Assembly (NCBI RefSeq): GCF_000022085.1 | Contig: NC_011894.1 | Location: 4,083,001-4,147,000 of the forward strand | Origin: Methylobacterium nodulans ORS 2060 | Lineage (GTDB): Bacteria; Pseudomonadota; Alphaproteobacteria; Rhizobiales; Beijerinckiaceae | Length of the DNA: 64,000 nucleotides | Direction of reading: 5' to 3' | Position numbers and translations under genes: made by a program | Shown: in pieces, positions 8,746 through 17,818 of the stretch | Numbering within the stretch: position 1 is the first letter of the stretch | How the letters are laid out: every line of letters begins with the position of its first letter | Notes under the pieces: model-generated | Told to the model about the DNA's origin: nothing | Database searches by the model: none | Seen by the model: the letters and a program-made list of their open reading frames with translations, nothing else

Positions 8746-9167
8746 TCAGGCGTAGACCGGCTTGAAGGCGGCCGCGTCGGCCCCGGTCTCGCTCCAGAAC
8801 GGGGAGAGGGCCCGCAGCTTGCCGATGATATCCGGCATGACGGCGAGGACGCGGTCGACTTCTCCGGCGGCAGCCCTCCGAGGGAACCCGCGATGTCCTG
8901 GTTGCTGATGGCGAGGGCCTGATCGAGGGGCTCGCCGATCACGATCCCGGTGATGGCCAATGAAGAAGCGATGGCCGAGCCGCAGCCGAAAGTCTGGAAC
9001 TTCGCATCCGTGATCACGTCGGTGACGGGATCGACCTTCAGCATCAGCTTGAGCACGTCGCCGCAGGCGATCGCATCGACCTCGCCGACCGCGTTCGCTT
9101 CCGCGAGCACGCCCGCGTTCTTCGGACTGAACAAGTAGTCCTTGGCCTTCTCGGGATAGTCCCACAT
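8746..9167 (-). pseudogene. nifU'-'nifS deletion fusion
   Basis: The first ~100 residues ([65 protein letters not shown]) are the IscU-like scaffold domain of NifU. At about 8860-8866 the sequence switches, out of frame, to [20 protein letters not shown] followed by FWSETG and FKPVYA, which is the C-terminus of the cysteine desulfurase NifS. The rest of nifU (ferredoxin-like and Nfu-like domains) and nearly all of nifS are gone, roughly 1.7 kb judged from the usual gene sizes. Gene order nifU-nifS-nifV explains the junction. Neither protein can work from this locus, except perhaps a lone NifU scaffold domain. Confidence 0.82.
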
Positions 9168-9179
9168 GGCGCGTTCTGG

Positions 9180-9500
9180 TCAACCGAAGGACTTGCCGCA
9201 GGCGCATTTCGACGCCGCGTTCGGGTTCTCAAACACGAAGCCAGAGTTATTGAGCGCCGTGACGAAGTCGATCCGCAGGCCGGAGACCAGCGACTGGGAC
9301 CGGCCCTCGACGAATAGCCGGACGCCGTCCTGCTCGATCACGAGATCCCCGCGGCGCTGGGTGCTCTCCAGCAATATCATATACTTGAAACCGGCGCAGC
9401 CGCCCGCCTCGACCATGATCCGCAGGCCGGTCGGAGCGCCTGAAGCCTGCGAGAGAGCGTTCTTCACCGCGGAGACCGCGTTGTCAGTGAGCGAGATCAT
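9180..9500 (-). CDS. Nif-linked IscA/HesB-type iron-sulfur assembly protein
   Basis: The 106-residue product starts MISLTDNAVSAVKNALSQ, contains LRIMVEAGGCAGFKYMI and ends NPNAASKCACGKSFG. The three cysteines (one in AGGCAG, two in CACG) are the A-type carrier signature; such proteins deliver Fe-S clusters, here probably for nitrogenase. I use the ATG at 9500, since the 19 residues before it are atypical. It is the first gene after the sigma-54 promoter at 9541-9557 and is followed 12 bases later by the nifU remnant, as in NifA-driven iscA-nifUSV operons. Confidence 0.92.
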   Translation of the reverse strand: MISLTDNAVSAVKNALSQASGAPTGLRIMVEAGGCAGFKYMILLESTQRRGDLVIEQDGVRLFVEGRSQSLVSGLRIDFVTALNNSGFVFENPNAASKCACGKSFG

Positions 9501-9540
9501 GTCGGAATCCTCTTTCCGAGTCAGGTTCCGACGTTGATGG

Positions 9541-9557
9541 GGCAAACGCCGTGCCAC
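9541..9557 (-). promoter_or_regulatory. Sigma-54 promoter of the iscA-nifU operon
   Basis: Minus-strand bases TGGCACGGCGTTTGC match the RpoN consensus TGGCACG-N4-TTGC exactly. The element ends about 40 bases before the iscA start. Confidence 0.9.
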
Positions 9558-9722
9558 TGGCTATGATATTGTGATCGCTTAATAGTCCCTAGTAATACTT
9601 TGGCGCCTTCTTGAAAAACGGGTGTGAATCAATGGCCTAACTCTATCGCAAAATTTCCTTAAGCCATTGTCATTATTCAGGAATTTCGAAAGCCTGCCCA
9701 AGTAGTGCTAGATTGGCAGGTG

Positions 9723-9738
9723 TGTCGCAAAGTCGACA
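9723..9738 (-). promoter_or_regulatory. NifA upstream activator site for the iscA operon
   Basis: TGTCGCAAAGTCGACA is a perfect TGT-N10-ACA site about 170 bases upstream of the -24/-12 element, within the range for NifA. Confidence 0.75.
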
Positions 9739-10298
9739 AAGCCGATGCAAAGCCGGAATGTTGAGAACGATGGGAAACCTTGCGGCCGCGGGACGGCCCC
9801 CGCCGCGGGTGCCGCGGCTGCAATCGCGGCGGACGGAATGAACGGTCCGGCCTGACGTCGGGCCGCCAGGCCGGACTGCTCGCTTGCGGGAGCAGGGGAG
9901 GGCACGGGGACGCGCTGCCTCAGAAGATCGGCTGGGTCGCCATCTCTCGGGGTGAGACGCCGCAGGCCGCGCCAGAGAAGCCCTTGGTGAGGTGCATCCC
10001 CCACCGAATCCGAGGGTCGCTAGTGCACAGACGCCGATGAAAGCACCACGCGCTCGTTCACTAACCGCCTGTGAACACAAGCGAAATCGTGATGCACGGT
10101 GTACGTTCTGATGGCGTCAGTGCACTAGGACTACCTCAAGCCGGTGCGCCAGATGCCCGCCCATGAGATCCTCCGTCCCTTGCGCGGGAGCAACTGCCCT
10201 TACGCGACCGCCAAATAAATGAGATGGGCGAGCGGTTCACGCCCACCCGGCCATCCACCTCCATTGACGCAAAGAGCATGTGTGAGACGCTCCGAGTA
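9739..10298. other. Intergenic stretch without a recognisable gene
   Basis: Both strands have open frames here, as expected for GC-rich DNA, but none shows a protein family pattern. The stretch separates the NifA site of the iscA operon from the inverted repeat of the ISAs1-type element. Confidence 0.6.
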
Positions 10299-10383
10299 CA
10301 GGGTTCACGCATGAAGTTGATTTGCGATGATCTGGAGCATGTAGGCTTCGTTCCAAGCAGCTTTCTTGCGCATGCCGCATAGG

Positions 10384-11376
10384 CTAGTTGTCTGGATGCG
10401 CAACCTCCTTGGCGGCCGCGACAACCTGGAGCGCTTTCGGGAGTGCGTCCGGGTCGGGCGGCTTGGTGACGGGCTTGGCCAGCTCGGGTTTCGCCTTCAG
10501 CTGCTCACGCAGCACCAGGTCCGGGGAGCGGCCCTTCAGGGCACGTTGACGGCGGCCGTTGTCGGCCGCGGTGAAGCCGGCCAGCACCGTCTCAAGATCC
10601 CGATGGCTATAGAGCATGATCCCCAACCCTTCGCGCTGTACCCGCCCGTTGAAGCGCTCCACCATTCCATTCGTACGCAGCGTGGAGGGCCGGGTCGTGC
10701 AATGCTCGATCTTGTGCTGCCGGCAGGGGTTCTCAAAGCCATCAGCGGTGAAGCAGGAGCCGCGGTCGGTCGGCACGTGCGTAACCCGAAACGGCAGCGC
10801 CGCAAGCGCCTCCTCCAGAAAGGCGACAGCTGAAGCCGCGGTCTCGTCATCTTTGACGGCCAGATGCACGAAGCGGGAGGCGCAGTCGATGGCGACATAC
10901 AAGCAGCGTTTGCGCGTGATCCCGTCGCGATCCCGCAGCTTGGGCAGGTGTTTCACGTCCAGGTGCACGAAGCCGACCTCGTAGTCCTTGAAAGAGCTGT
11001 GGGGCTTGCGGGTGCGGTCGGCGGGGGTGGGGCGGTTGAGGCCTTCGGCCTTGAGGATGCAGTCGACTGCATCCCGGTTCAGGTGGGGCAGGAAATGGCT
11101 GACGATGAAGGTGAGCTCGTCGAGCGGGAAGCCAGTGGCGCGCTCCTCCTCGCTGGCTTTCCAGGGCAGTTTATGGGGCCGGGCAGAGCGGTCCTGGCAG
11201 TCGTGTGGCCCGCGTTTGCGCCATTTGCGGATGGTCTCGGCGGAGACGCCGTAGCGCTTGGCGAGCACGCCGGAGGGTTCGGGGGAGCGGGCGATCTCGG
11301 CACGCACGGCCGGGGTGGTGCGGGCATTGGGATGAATCGCGTGCGTCAGCGCGCCCTCCGGGAGGAGGAGCGCCAT
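10384..11376 (-). CDS. IS481-family DDE transposase
   Basis: The 330-residue protein has an N-terminal helix-turn-helix (GVLAKRYGVSAETIRKWRKR) and an rve-type integrase core with the acidic residues in VHLDVKHLPKL, THVPTDRGSCF and RTNGMVERFNGR. Length and motifs are complete, so it may still be active. Its stop codon (10384-10386) lies outside the inverted repeat, within the target duplication CTAG. Confidence 0.93.
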   Translation of the reverse strand: MALLLPEGALTHAIHPNARTTPAVRAEIARSPEPSGVLAKRYGVSAETIRKWRKRGPHDCQDRSARPHKLPWKASEEERATGFPLDELTFIVSHFLPHLNRDAVDCILKAEGLNRPTPADRTRKPHSSFKDYEVGFVHLDVKHLPKLRDRDGITRKRCLYVAIDCASRFVHLAVKDDETAASAVAFLEEALAALPFRVTHVPTDRGSCFTADGFENPCRQHKIEHCTTRPSTLRTNGMVERFNGRVQREGLGIMLYSHRDLETVLAGFTAADNGRRQRALKGRSPDLVLREQLKAKPELAKPVTKPPDPDALPKALQVVAAAKEVAHPDN

Positions 11377-11450
11377 GTCGGCTCGAACCTCCAGGCCTGC
11401 ACCTCAATCGCGCAACGTACCTGATCCCAACAACGTTCCGCCACCAGACA
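10389..11450 (-). mobile_element. IS481-family insertion sequence with 6-bp target duplication GCTAGT
   Basis: The element starts TGTCTGGATGCGCAAC and ends, read inward, TGTCTGGTGGCGGAAC. GCTAGT stands on both sides (10383-10388 and 11451-11456). This agrees with the NCTAGN target preference described for IS481. It is inserted in the C-terminal coding part of the ISAs1-family element. Length about 1,062 bp, as expected for the family. Confidence 0.88.
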
Positions 11451-11826
11451 GCTAGTCTGCGTAATCGGGTCCTGGGCGATCAGGTTCAGGGCGATCTTGC
11501 GCAGAAGCGCGAGGTTGCGCACGGCAGGGGTAGGAACGTCTGCAGCCACGCCTGCTTGCTGCGTCCGTAGAGCCCGATGTCCTTGCTCTCGGCACAGGCG
11601 ATCACCGCACATACCGCAATCACCAGGATGGCGATGAGCCGGTGGTCGCACCCGCTGGTCTCGCGTAGATCCTCAAGCCCCGGGAAGCAGACCGCCAAAC
11701 CTTCGATCATGCTGCTCGTCCCCCGTTGCACCGAACGGGAAACGGCGAGCGCTGGCCTCAATCACAGCCCAGCCCGAGATCATGCCTGAACCCTGGCTCT
11801 GAGAAACTTCATGGGCGCCTGAGTCT

Positions 11827-12753
11827 TCAGGCGCCCTCATGCGAAGAAGCCATACGGGACGCCTCCTGGAAGAATATCTCCCTCATCCAGATGCTTGCCG
11901 GGTCAGCATTGTGAAGGGCAGGCCATTGGACGGCCTCGGTGAACGCGGGAAGTGGCAGCGGAAGCTCGACGACCTGCAGAGGCATCGATTTTGCGAAATA
12001 CTTTGCCAGCCTTAAGGGTATAGTCCCTATACGGTCAGTGCCTAATAGCATAGAAGGGATCATGCTAAAGCTCTGTACAACGACGTCAATCCGCCTCTTG
12101 ATTCCGTGCTCTAGCAAAAACCATTCCTCGATGGACGGCTTTCGCGTGCGCCCGAATTTGGCTACAACGTGCCCCATCGACATGTATCTCTCAAATGTAA
12201 GCTGCCGCGATAGCTGCTTGTTCGTGCAGCATCCCACGCAAACAAGTGTCTCGTCGAAAAGCGACGCTCTCGGGTGCGCATTCGACATGAACAACTCCGG
12301 AAAGATTAGAAAATCGGTTTCGCCGCGCCGAAGAAGCTCATCAGGATCATCAGCGAGGTCATGCAATTCGAAGCTGACGTCGGGGGCCTCCAAAGCGACA
12401 CGCTCCAGTATATTTCTAAAAAACACGACTGTCATGAAATCTGAAAGGATGATCCTGAAGCAACGATCCGATTGAGCCGGTTTAAACTTCTCCCGGGAGA
12501 TAATTGCGAGCTGTACGTGCAACAGAGCCTCCCGAACGGGGGCGGCGAGTTCTTCTGCACGCGATGTTGGAATAAGTTTGCGGCCCCTCATAATAAATAG
12601 CTCATCACGGAAATAGGCGCGCAAACGCGCGACGGCCGCGCTCATGGCGGGTTGGCTCAGGTTGATGCTGCATGCCGCGCGGGTGAGGTTTCGCTCTTTC
12701 ATCAAAGCGTCGAGCGCGATGAGGAGATTGAGATCGAGGCCCTTGAAGCGCAT
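11827..12753 (-). CDS. nodD: NodD, LysR-type activator of nodulation genes
   Basis: The 308-residue protein begins [20 protein letters not shown], followed by [20 protein letters not shown], the LysR helix-turn-helix in its NodD form. The remaining 230 residues form the co-inducer domain, with [10 protein letters not shown] and [20 protein letters not shown] typical of NodD. NodD binds the nod box and, with plant flavonoids, activates nod transcription. It is divergent from nodA with the nod box between them, the standard arrangement. The gene looks intact. Confidence 0.96.
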   Translation of the reverse strand: MRFKGLDLNLLIALDALMKERNLTRAACSINLSQPAMSAAVARLRAYFRDELFIMRGRKLIPTSRAEELAAPVREALLHVQLAIISREKFKPAQSDRCFRIILSDFMTVVFFRNILERVALEAPDVSFELHDLADDPDELLRRGETDFLIFPELFMSNAHPRASLFDETLVCVGCCTNKQLSRQLTFERYMSMGHVVAKFGRTRKPSIEEWFLLEHGIKRRIDVVVQSFSMIPSMLLGTDRIGTIPLRLAKYFAKSMPLQVVELPLPLPAFTEAVQWPALHNADPASIWMREIFFQEASRMASSHEGA

Positions 12754-12762
12754 GTGCCCACC

Positions 12763-12810
12763 TATCCATCGTTTGGATATGCTGCATCAAAACAATCGAT
12801 TTTACAAATG
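12763..12810 (+). promoter_or_regulatory. nod box upstream of nodA
   Basis: The sequence opens TATCCATCGTTTGGATATGC and continues ATCAAAACAATCGATTTTAC, matching the nod-box parts ATCCAY, GATG-like, ATC and AAACAATCRATTTTACCAATC closely. NodD is expected to bind here; transcription of nodA starts downstream at about 12835-12845. Confidence 0.93.
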
Positions 12811-12866
12811 TCGCGGGCATATAGCACATAACGTGATGCCGATCTAGTTAGGTACGTCATCATACC

Positions 12867-13511
12867 ATGAGATTCCCTTCCGACCTTTGCCCCAGCTCCG
12901 GAACAGGAGAGCTGTCCGCGCGCTCGCAGGTGCGGTGGAGGCTGTGCTGGGAAAATGAGCTGGAACTCGCCGACCATGCCGAACTCGCCGAGTTCCTGCG
13001 AAAGGCCTACAACCCGAGTGGGACGTTTAATGCAAGGCCATTCGAAGGCGGTCGAAGTTGGGCCGGCGCGAGACCTGAGGTCCGTGCAATCGGTTACGAC
13101 TCGCGCGGCGTAGCGGCTCATATAGCCGCACTGCGTCGCTTCATCAAGGTTGGGGCGGTCGATCTACTCGTCGCCGAACTAGGATTGTACGCGGTACGTC
13201 CGGACCTTGAGGGACTGCGAATCAGTCATTCAATGCTCGTGATGTATCCAGCCCTGAAGGAGCTCGGCGTTCCATTCGGCTTCGGCACGGTTCGGCACGC
13301 GCTGCAGAAACATCTTACAAGGCTGCTCGGTAAGGCCGGTCTAGCGACCATCGTGTCCGGGGTTCGCGTGCGGTCCACCCTCAGAGATATGCGTCTCGAC
13401 ATGCCGCCCACACGGGTCGAGGACCTACTGATCCTAGTTTTCCCGATTGGAAGGCCAATGAGCGATTGGCCGGCTGGTACGATAATTGATCGGAACGGGC
13501 CAGAGCTGTGA
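12867..13511 (+). CDS. nodA: NodA, N-acyltransferase of Nod factor synthesis
   Basis: The 214-residue product contains the NodA core: [40 protein letters not shown], and further on [20 protein letters not shown]. NodA transfers a fatty acyl chain to the free amine of the chitin oligomer made by NodC and NodB. About 18 extra residues precede the usual start (near RSQVRW), so an internal start is possible. It is the first gene of the nod operon; its stop overlaps the GTG of nodB in GTGA. Confidence 0.96.
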   Translation: MRFPSDLCPSSGTGELSARSQVRWRLCWENELELADHAELAEFLRKAYNPSGTFNARPFEGGRSWAGARPEVRAIGYDSRGVAAHIAALRRFIKVGAVDLLVAELGLYAVRPDLEGLRISHSMLVMYPALKELGVPFGFGTVRHALQKHLTRLLGKAGLATIVSGVRVRSTLRDMRLDMPPTRVEDLLILVFPIGRPMSDWPAGTIIDRNGPEL

Positions 13512-14167
13512 GACGCCTCAACTACTTATCAGAACTGCGCAGCGAGTGCGCTGACGGTAGAGGGCATCACAGCGTCTATTTGACCTTTGATGACGGTCCG
13601 AATCCACGTTGCACACCGGATATCCTTGATGTGCTGGCTGAACACCGGGTGCCGGCGACGTTCTGCGTCATTGGCGCGTACGCAGCAAATGAGCCTGAAC
13701 TAATCCAAAGAATGATCGCAGAAGGGCACGAAGTCGCAAATCACACGATGACTCATCCGGACCTATCCAGAAGCGAATCCGGTGAAATACAAAGGGAAAT
13801 ACTATGGGCGAACAGGGTCATCAGGATGACATGTCCCCAAGCTTTGTTGCGGCACATGCGCGCGCCGTACGGCTCGTGGACAGAAGAAGTGCTTACTACT
13901 GCAGCGAGGGCTGGACTAGCGGCCCTGCACTGGTCAGTAGACCCGCGGGACTGGTCTCGGCCTGGGGTAGACGCGATTGTGGATGCAGTGCTGAGCTCTG
14001 TCCGTCCGGGTGCAATCGTGCTCTTGCACGACGGATGTCCTCCCAGCGAGTTGGCACCGTGCACTCACGCCGGTCTGCGAGACCAAACCGTCGTTGCGCT
14101 TGCCCGCCTGATTCCGGAATTGCATAGCCGCGGGTTTACAATTCGCTCGCTTCCTCAACATCACTGA
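13508..14167 (+). CDS. nodB: NodB, chitooligosaccharide deacetylase
   Basis: A 219-residue polysaccharide deacetylase (carbohydrate esterase family 4). The metal and catalytic motifs are present: [19 protein letters not shown] (catalytic DD), [16 protein letters not shown] (metal-binding H-x3-H), MRAPYGSW and [14 protein letters not shown]. It removes the N-acetyl group at the non-reducing end of the chitin oligomer, preparing it for NodA. It starts with GTG overlapping the nodA stop, so the two are likely translated together. Confidence 0.96.
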   Translation: MRRLNYLSELRSECADGRGHHSVYLTFDDGPNPRCTPDILDVLAEHRVPATFCVIGAYAANEPELIQRMIAEGHEVANHTMTHPDLSRSESGEIQREILWANRVIRMTCPQALLRHMRAPYGSWTEEVLTTAARAGLAALHWSVDPRDWSRPGVDAIVDAVLSSVRPGAIVLLHDGCPPSELAPCTHAGLRDQTVVALARLIPELHSRGFTIRSLPQHH

Positions 14168-14182
14168 CCAGGCAGACAACCT

Positions 14183-15637
14183 ATGGACGTGCTTGCCACA
14201 GCCAGCGCTACCGCTGTTTCATTGTATGCGCTACTCTCGACTTTTTATAAAGGCATGCAGGTGTTTTATGCTCTGCCGACAAACGTTTCATCATCGGAGT
14301 CGGACAATCTGATCGACTCGGACGTTCTGCCGAGCGTAGATGTCATCGTTCCCTGCTTTAACGAGGACCCGTGCACGCTCTCTGCGTGCCTGGCTTCAAT
14401 TGCAAAGCAGGAATACGGCGGAAAACTGCGGGTCTATGTGGTTGATGACGGTTCGGGAAACCGCGATGCGGTAACGCCTGTACACGATTCCTACGCCCAC
14501 GATCCGAGATTTAACTTCATTCTTCTCCGTAACAATATTGGAAAGCGCAAAGCACAGATCGCTGCGATACGCCGTTCATCAGGAGATTTGGTGCTCAACA
14601 TCGACTCTGATACGATAGCCGCCTCCGACGTGGTCACGAAGCTTGCGTTGAAGATGCAGAATCCATCAGTCGGCGCGGCGATGGGTCAGTTGACAGCCAG
14701 TAATCGGAGCGATACTTGGTTGACACGGTTGATCGATATGGAATACTGGCTAGCTTGTAACGAGGAGCGCGCGGCGCAAGCTCGCTTCGGTGCCGTTATG
14801 TGCTGCTGCGGCCCTTGTGCTATGTACCGCAGGTCCGCGCTCCTTTTGTTGCTAGATCAGTACGAGACGCAAGTCTTTCGAGGTAAGCCAAGTGACTTCG
14901 GTGAGGATCGCCATCTCACGATTCTAATGCTGAAAGCAGGCTTTCGAACCGAGTACGTCCCGGACGCCATTGCGGCAACGGTCGTCCCGGATAGGCTCGG
15001 TTCGTATCTGCGCCAACAACTCCGCTGGGCACGGAGCACTTACCGAGACACGTTGCTCGCACTGCGCCTGCTGCCTGGCCTCGATCCCTTCCTCACCCTA
15101 GACGTAGTCGGACAGAATCTCGGATCTCTATTTCTCGCCCTTTCGTTAGTAACGGGGCTCGCGCAGCTCGCATTGACAGCTACAGTGCCGTGGTGGACAG
15201 GCTTAGTGATCGCATCCATGACCACAATTCGCTGCAGCGTGGCAGCGCTTCGTACTCGCCAGTTTCGATTTCTTGGATTTTCTCTTCACACGCCCATCAA
15301 CGCTTTTCTGTTACTTCCCTTGAAAACCTATGCATTGTGTACATTGAGCAATAGCAGTTGGCTGTCGCGCGAGTCTGCCACTCTTGCACAAAACAGGGAT
15401 GGAAAACAGATCGCCATCCGAAACCTGGTCATTGGATCGAATACTACAGAGCTTTCGGGGATTGTGGCGCTGCTTCGTAGGCTGGATCTCACGCGAGATT
15501 CCTTGATGTTCGGTAAGCCTCCGCTGAGGGCCGCGGCCACGGAGGCGAGCGTGCATTACGGCCGCCGAGATCGCCAAACAGCAGAGCGTCGAGGTGACGC
15601 GCAGGGCGATTGTTCAGACTCGCGCCCTCTCATCTGA
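14183..15637 (+). CDS. nodC: NodC, chitin oligosaccharide synthase
   Basis: A 484-residue membrane glycosyltransferase family 2 enzyme. It has an N-terminal membrane segment, then VDVIVPCFNEDP, VYVVDDGSGN, the DSDT motif, GEDRHLT and QQLRWARST (the QxxRW motif), and several C-terminal membrane segments (SLFLALSLVTGLAQLALTAT and on). It polymerises N-acetylglucosamine from UDP-GlcNAc. Third gene of the operon, 15 bases after nodB. The last 80 residues are hydrophilic and variable in this family. Confidence 0.96.
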   Translation: MDVLATASATAVSLYALLSTFYKGMQVFYALPTNVSSSESDNLIDSDVLPSVDVIVPCFNEDPCTLSACLASIAKQEYGGKLRVYVVDDGSGNRDAVTPVHDSYAHDPRFNFILLRNNIGKRKAQIAAIRRSSGDLVLNIDSDTIAASDVVTKLALKMQNPSVGAAMGQLTASNRSDTWLTRLIDMEYWLACNEERAAQARFGAVMCCCGPCAMYRRSALLLLLDQYETQVFRGKPSDFGEDRHLTILMLKAGFRTEYVPDAIAATVVPDRLGSYLRQQLRWARSTYRDTLLALRLLPGLDPFLTLDVVGQNLGSLFLALSLVTGLAQLALTATVPWWTGLVIASMTTIRCSVAALRTRQFRFLGFSLHTPINAFLLLPLKTYALCTLSNSSWLSRESATLAQNRDGKQIAIRNLVIGSNTTELSGIVALLRRLDLTRDSLMFGKPPLRAAATEASVHYGRRDRQTAERRGDAQGDCSDSRPLI

Positions 15638-15686
15638 GCATCCGCCCTCCCGCTTGTCCATAACGGGAACTATACGTGGATGTATT

Positions 15687-16040
15687 ATGCGCGTATAAGG
15701 CATCATGCTGACAGATGCTCTGGCGATTGCTTATATCGAGAACGGACGGCGCATTGTTCGGGCCGGGCACAAGAAGCGGAGTCACAAGCTTCGGTATCCA
15801 ATTCTAGACGATCTCGATGCAATTGTCGTCGCTTCGGGGGCGCACGATCTGGATGCGCCGCACGACGTTGATCAGTTCGTGATCGACGACTTGGATGGGG
15901 AGGTCGGGTCTCTGCTCGAGATCGTCACTGGCGTACCCGCTATCGCGCTCATAGAGCCGCAGTGTGCCGAACACCAGGCCGAGAGCCTTATCATTTCTGC
16001 CGGCGGCTCCGGCGTGATGCTTCACGGAAGGGTCTTCTTG
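15687..16040 (+). pseudogene. nodU: nodU (carbamoyltransferase) 5' remnant with a stop at codon 4
   Basis: From the ATG at 15687 the sequence reads MRV-stop-GIMLTDALAIAYIENGRR, lining up with the NodU start MRxCGIKLTHDGAIA. It continues [40 protein letters not shown] and [24 protein letters not shown], which fits the NodU N-terminal domain. Coding character ends at about 16040, directly before nodI. So only about 118 of roughly 560 codons remain and codon 4 is TAA. NodU carbamoylates the non-reducing sugar of Nod factors. Position between nodC and nodI is right for nodABCUIJ. The identification rests on remembered family motifs. Confidence 0.62.
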
Positions 16041-16045
16041 GCTCC

Positions 16046-16960
16046 ATGTCTACAGCAGCAATCGATCTTACCAGCGTAAGGAAGTCATACGGCGACAAGA
16101 TCGTTATCGACGGGTTGTCGTTCACTGTTGCGCCGGGAGAGTGCTTCGGCTTACTGGGACCGAACGGTGCAGGCAAGAGCACGATCGCGCGTATGCTCCT
16201 CGGCATAGCACCGCTTGACGCGGGCAAGATCAAGGTGCTCGGCGAGCCAGTGCCGGCACGCATTCGCTTGGCACGCGCGCGCATCGGCGTGGTCCCTCAG
16301 TTCGACAACCTTGACCTTGAGTTCACCGTACGCGAGAGCCTGTTGGTGTTCGGGCGCTACTTCAGCATGAGCGCTCGCGATGTCGAAGCGGTCACGCCGT
16401 CACTCCTTGAGTTCGCCCGCCTCGAGGACAAGGCGAATGCACGCATCGCTGACTTGTCCGGCGGCATGAAGCGGCGCCTGACGCTGGCGCGTGCGCTGAT
16501 CAATAACCCTCAGCTGCTGGTGATGGATGAGCCGACCACCGGCCTCGATCCGCACGCGCGCCACCTGATCTGGGAACGCCTGCGCTCGCTGTTGGCCCGC
16601 GGCAAAACGATCCTTTTGACGACCCACTTCATGGAAGAGGCTGAGCGGTTGTGCGACCGAGTGTGTGTGCTTGAGGAAGGACGCAAGATCGCCGAAGGCC
16701 GGCCTCACGCGCTGATCCAGGAGAAGATTGGCTGCCACGTGATCGAGATCTACGGCGGCAATCCGCATGAGCTGCGTACGCTGATCAGGCCGTACGCGCA
16801 GCACATCGAGGTGAGCGGCGAGACGCTTTTTTGCTATGCGCCAGATCCAGAGCAGGTGCGGGTGCAGCTGCTTGGGCGCACGGGGCTACGCCTTCTGCAG
16901 CGTCCCCCGAATCTTGAGGATGTTTTTTTGCGGCTGACCGGGCGCGAGATGGAGAAATGA
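16046..16960 (+). CDS. nodI: NodI, ATP-binding subunit of the Nod factor exporter
   Basis: The 304-residue ABC ATPase has Walker [10 protein letters not shown], the signature [15 protein letters not shown], Walker [14 protein letters not shown] and a switch histidine in [13 protein letters not shown]. The C-terminal 80 residues are the extra domain found in NodI. I start at [18 protein letters not shown]; an upstream ATG at 15962 lies in the nodU remnant. With NodJ it exports lipochito-oligosaccharides. Its stop is followed at once by the nodJ ATG. Confidence 0.95.
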   Translation: MSTAAIDLTSVRKSYGDKIVIDGLSFTVAPGECFGLLGPNGAGKSTIARMLLGIAPLDAGKIKVLGEPVPARIRLARARIGVVPQFDNLDLEFTVRESLLVFGRYFSMSARDVEAVTPSLLEFARLEDKANARIADLSGGMKRRLTLARALINNPQLLVMDEPTTGLDPHARHLIWERLRSLLARGKTILLTTHFMEEAERLCDRVCVLEEGRKIAEGRPHALIQEKIGCHVIEIYGGNPHELRTLIRPYAQHIEVSGETLFCYAPDPEQVRVQLLGRTGLRLLQRPPNLEDVFLRLTGREMEK

Positions 16961-17752
16961 ATGATAGGCGAAGGTTATGCAGCGGCTCTGCCCTCCAACG
17001 CGTGGAACTGGCTCGCGGTATGGCGCCGCAACTGTCAGGCGTGGAAGAAAGTCGCGCTTGCATCGGTTCTCGGGAATCTCGCCGATCCCATGATCTATCT
17101 GTTTGGTCTCGGCTTTGGCATCGGGGTAATGTTAGGTCAAGTTGAAGGCACTCCATACATCGCGTTTCTAGCGGCTGGGATGGTCGCGACAAGCGCGATG
17201 ACCTCCGCGACTTTCGAAACGATTTATGCGGCTTTCGCTCGCATGCACGCTCAGCGGACCTGGGAAGCAATCCTGTGCACGCAACTCACGCTCGGCGACA
17301 TCGTTCTCGGTGAATTAGCGTGGGCAGCCACAAGGGCCTTTCTGGCCGGGACCGGAATTACGATTGTTGCGGCCATGCTGGGCTATGCAGCTTGGCCATC
17401 CTTCCTCTATGCGCTGCCGGCAATCGCCCTCACTGGTCTTGCGTTTGCAAGCCTAGCGATGGTCGTCACAGCGCTGGCGCCCAGTTACGACTATTTCGTT
17501 TTTTACCAGACTCTCTTCCTAACACCCATGCTGTTCTTGTGCGGTGCGGTGTTTCCGGCCGCTCAACTGCCAATCGCCTTTCAACACATAGCGACCGTCT
17601 TGCCACTAGCACATTCCGTCGATCTCGTTCGTGCAGCGATGCTTGGCCGTCCGGCTGACAGCGTCGGCCTGCATATCGGCATACTTTGCGTATACGCAGT
17701 ATTGCCGTTTTTTTTGTCGACTGCGCTGCTTGGTCGGCGCCTCCTACGTTGA
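16961..17752 (+). CDS. nodJ: NodJ, membrane subunit of the Nod factor exporter
   Basis: A 263-residue ABC-2 type permease with about six membrane segments (for example [17 protein letters not shown] and [20 protein letters not shown]) and the NodJ-type start [18 protein letters not shown]. It pairs with NodI. The ATG follows directly on the nodI stop. It is the last gene of the tight nodABC-IJ run; a 66-bp gap precedes nodH. Confidence 0.94.
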   Translation: MIGEGYAAALPSNAWNWLAVWRRNCQAWKKVALASVLGNLADPMIYLFGLGFGIGVMLGQVEGTPYIAFLAAGMVATSAMTSATFETIYAAFARMHAQRTWEAILCTQLTLGDIVLGELAWAATRAFLAGTGITIVAAMLGYAAWPSFLYALPAIALTGLAFASLAMVVTALAPSYDYFVFYQTLFLTPMLFLCGAVFPAAQLPIAFQHIATVLPLAHSVDLVRAAMLGRPADSVGLHIGILCVYAVLPFFLSTALLGRRLLR

Positions 17753-17818
17753 TCCCACCACGTAAGAGTTAATTCAACCCCGAACCGTCGCGGCCAATCT
17801 TATCTGGAGGCAGACTCA

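Larger units (their letters stand above)
10305..11761 (-). pseudogene. ISAs1-family transposase remnant split by the nested element
   Basis: The N-terminal piece (11761 downward) reads FPGLEDLRETSGCDHRLIAI then LVIAVCAVIACAESK and YGRSKQAWL, typical of the ISAs1 transposase N-terminus. A deletion then joins it, in another frame, to the C-terminus NLALLRKIALNLIAQDPITQ. That part is cut at 11451-11456 by the IS481-type element and resumes on the other side as CGMRKKAAWNEAYMLQIIAN, stopping at 10305. The catalytic middle is missing. Confidence 0.72.
10299..11795 (-). mobile_element. ISAs1-family element, internally deleted and interrupted by an IS481-family element
   Basis: The left end CAGGGTTCACGCATGA and the right end, read inward, CAGGGTTCAGGCATGA, match at 15 of 16 bases as terminal inverted repeats. 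The flanking 10-mers GCTCCGAGTA (left) and GCTCTGAGAA (right) agree at eight of ten positions, which fits a decayed target duplication of ISAs1 size. Without the nested element only about 430 bp remain, holding the transposase N-terminus joined to its C-terminus, so it is a non-autonomous derivative. Confidence 0.7.

Noticed and set aside
9673..10080. 135-codon minus-strand frame with a lipoprotein-like start
   Set aside because: It runs over a NifA site, has Arg/Pro-rich shadow composition and no homology that I recognise.
15804..16025. 73-codon minus-strand frame between nodC and nodI
   Set aside because: The plus strand matches the NodU N-terminus; the minus frame is its shadow.
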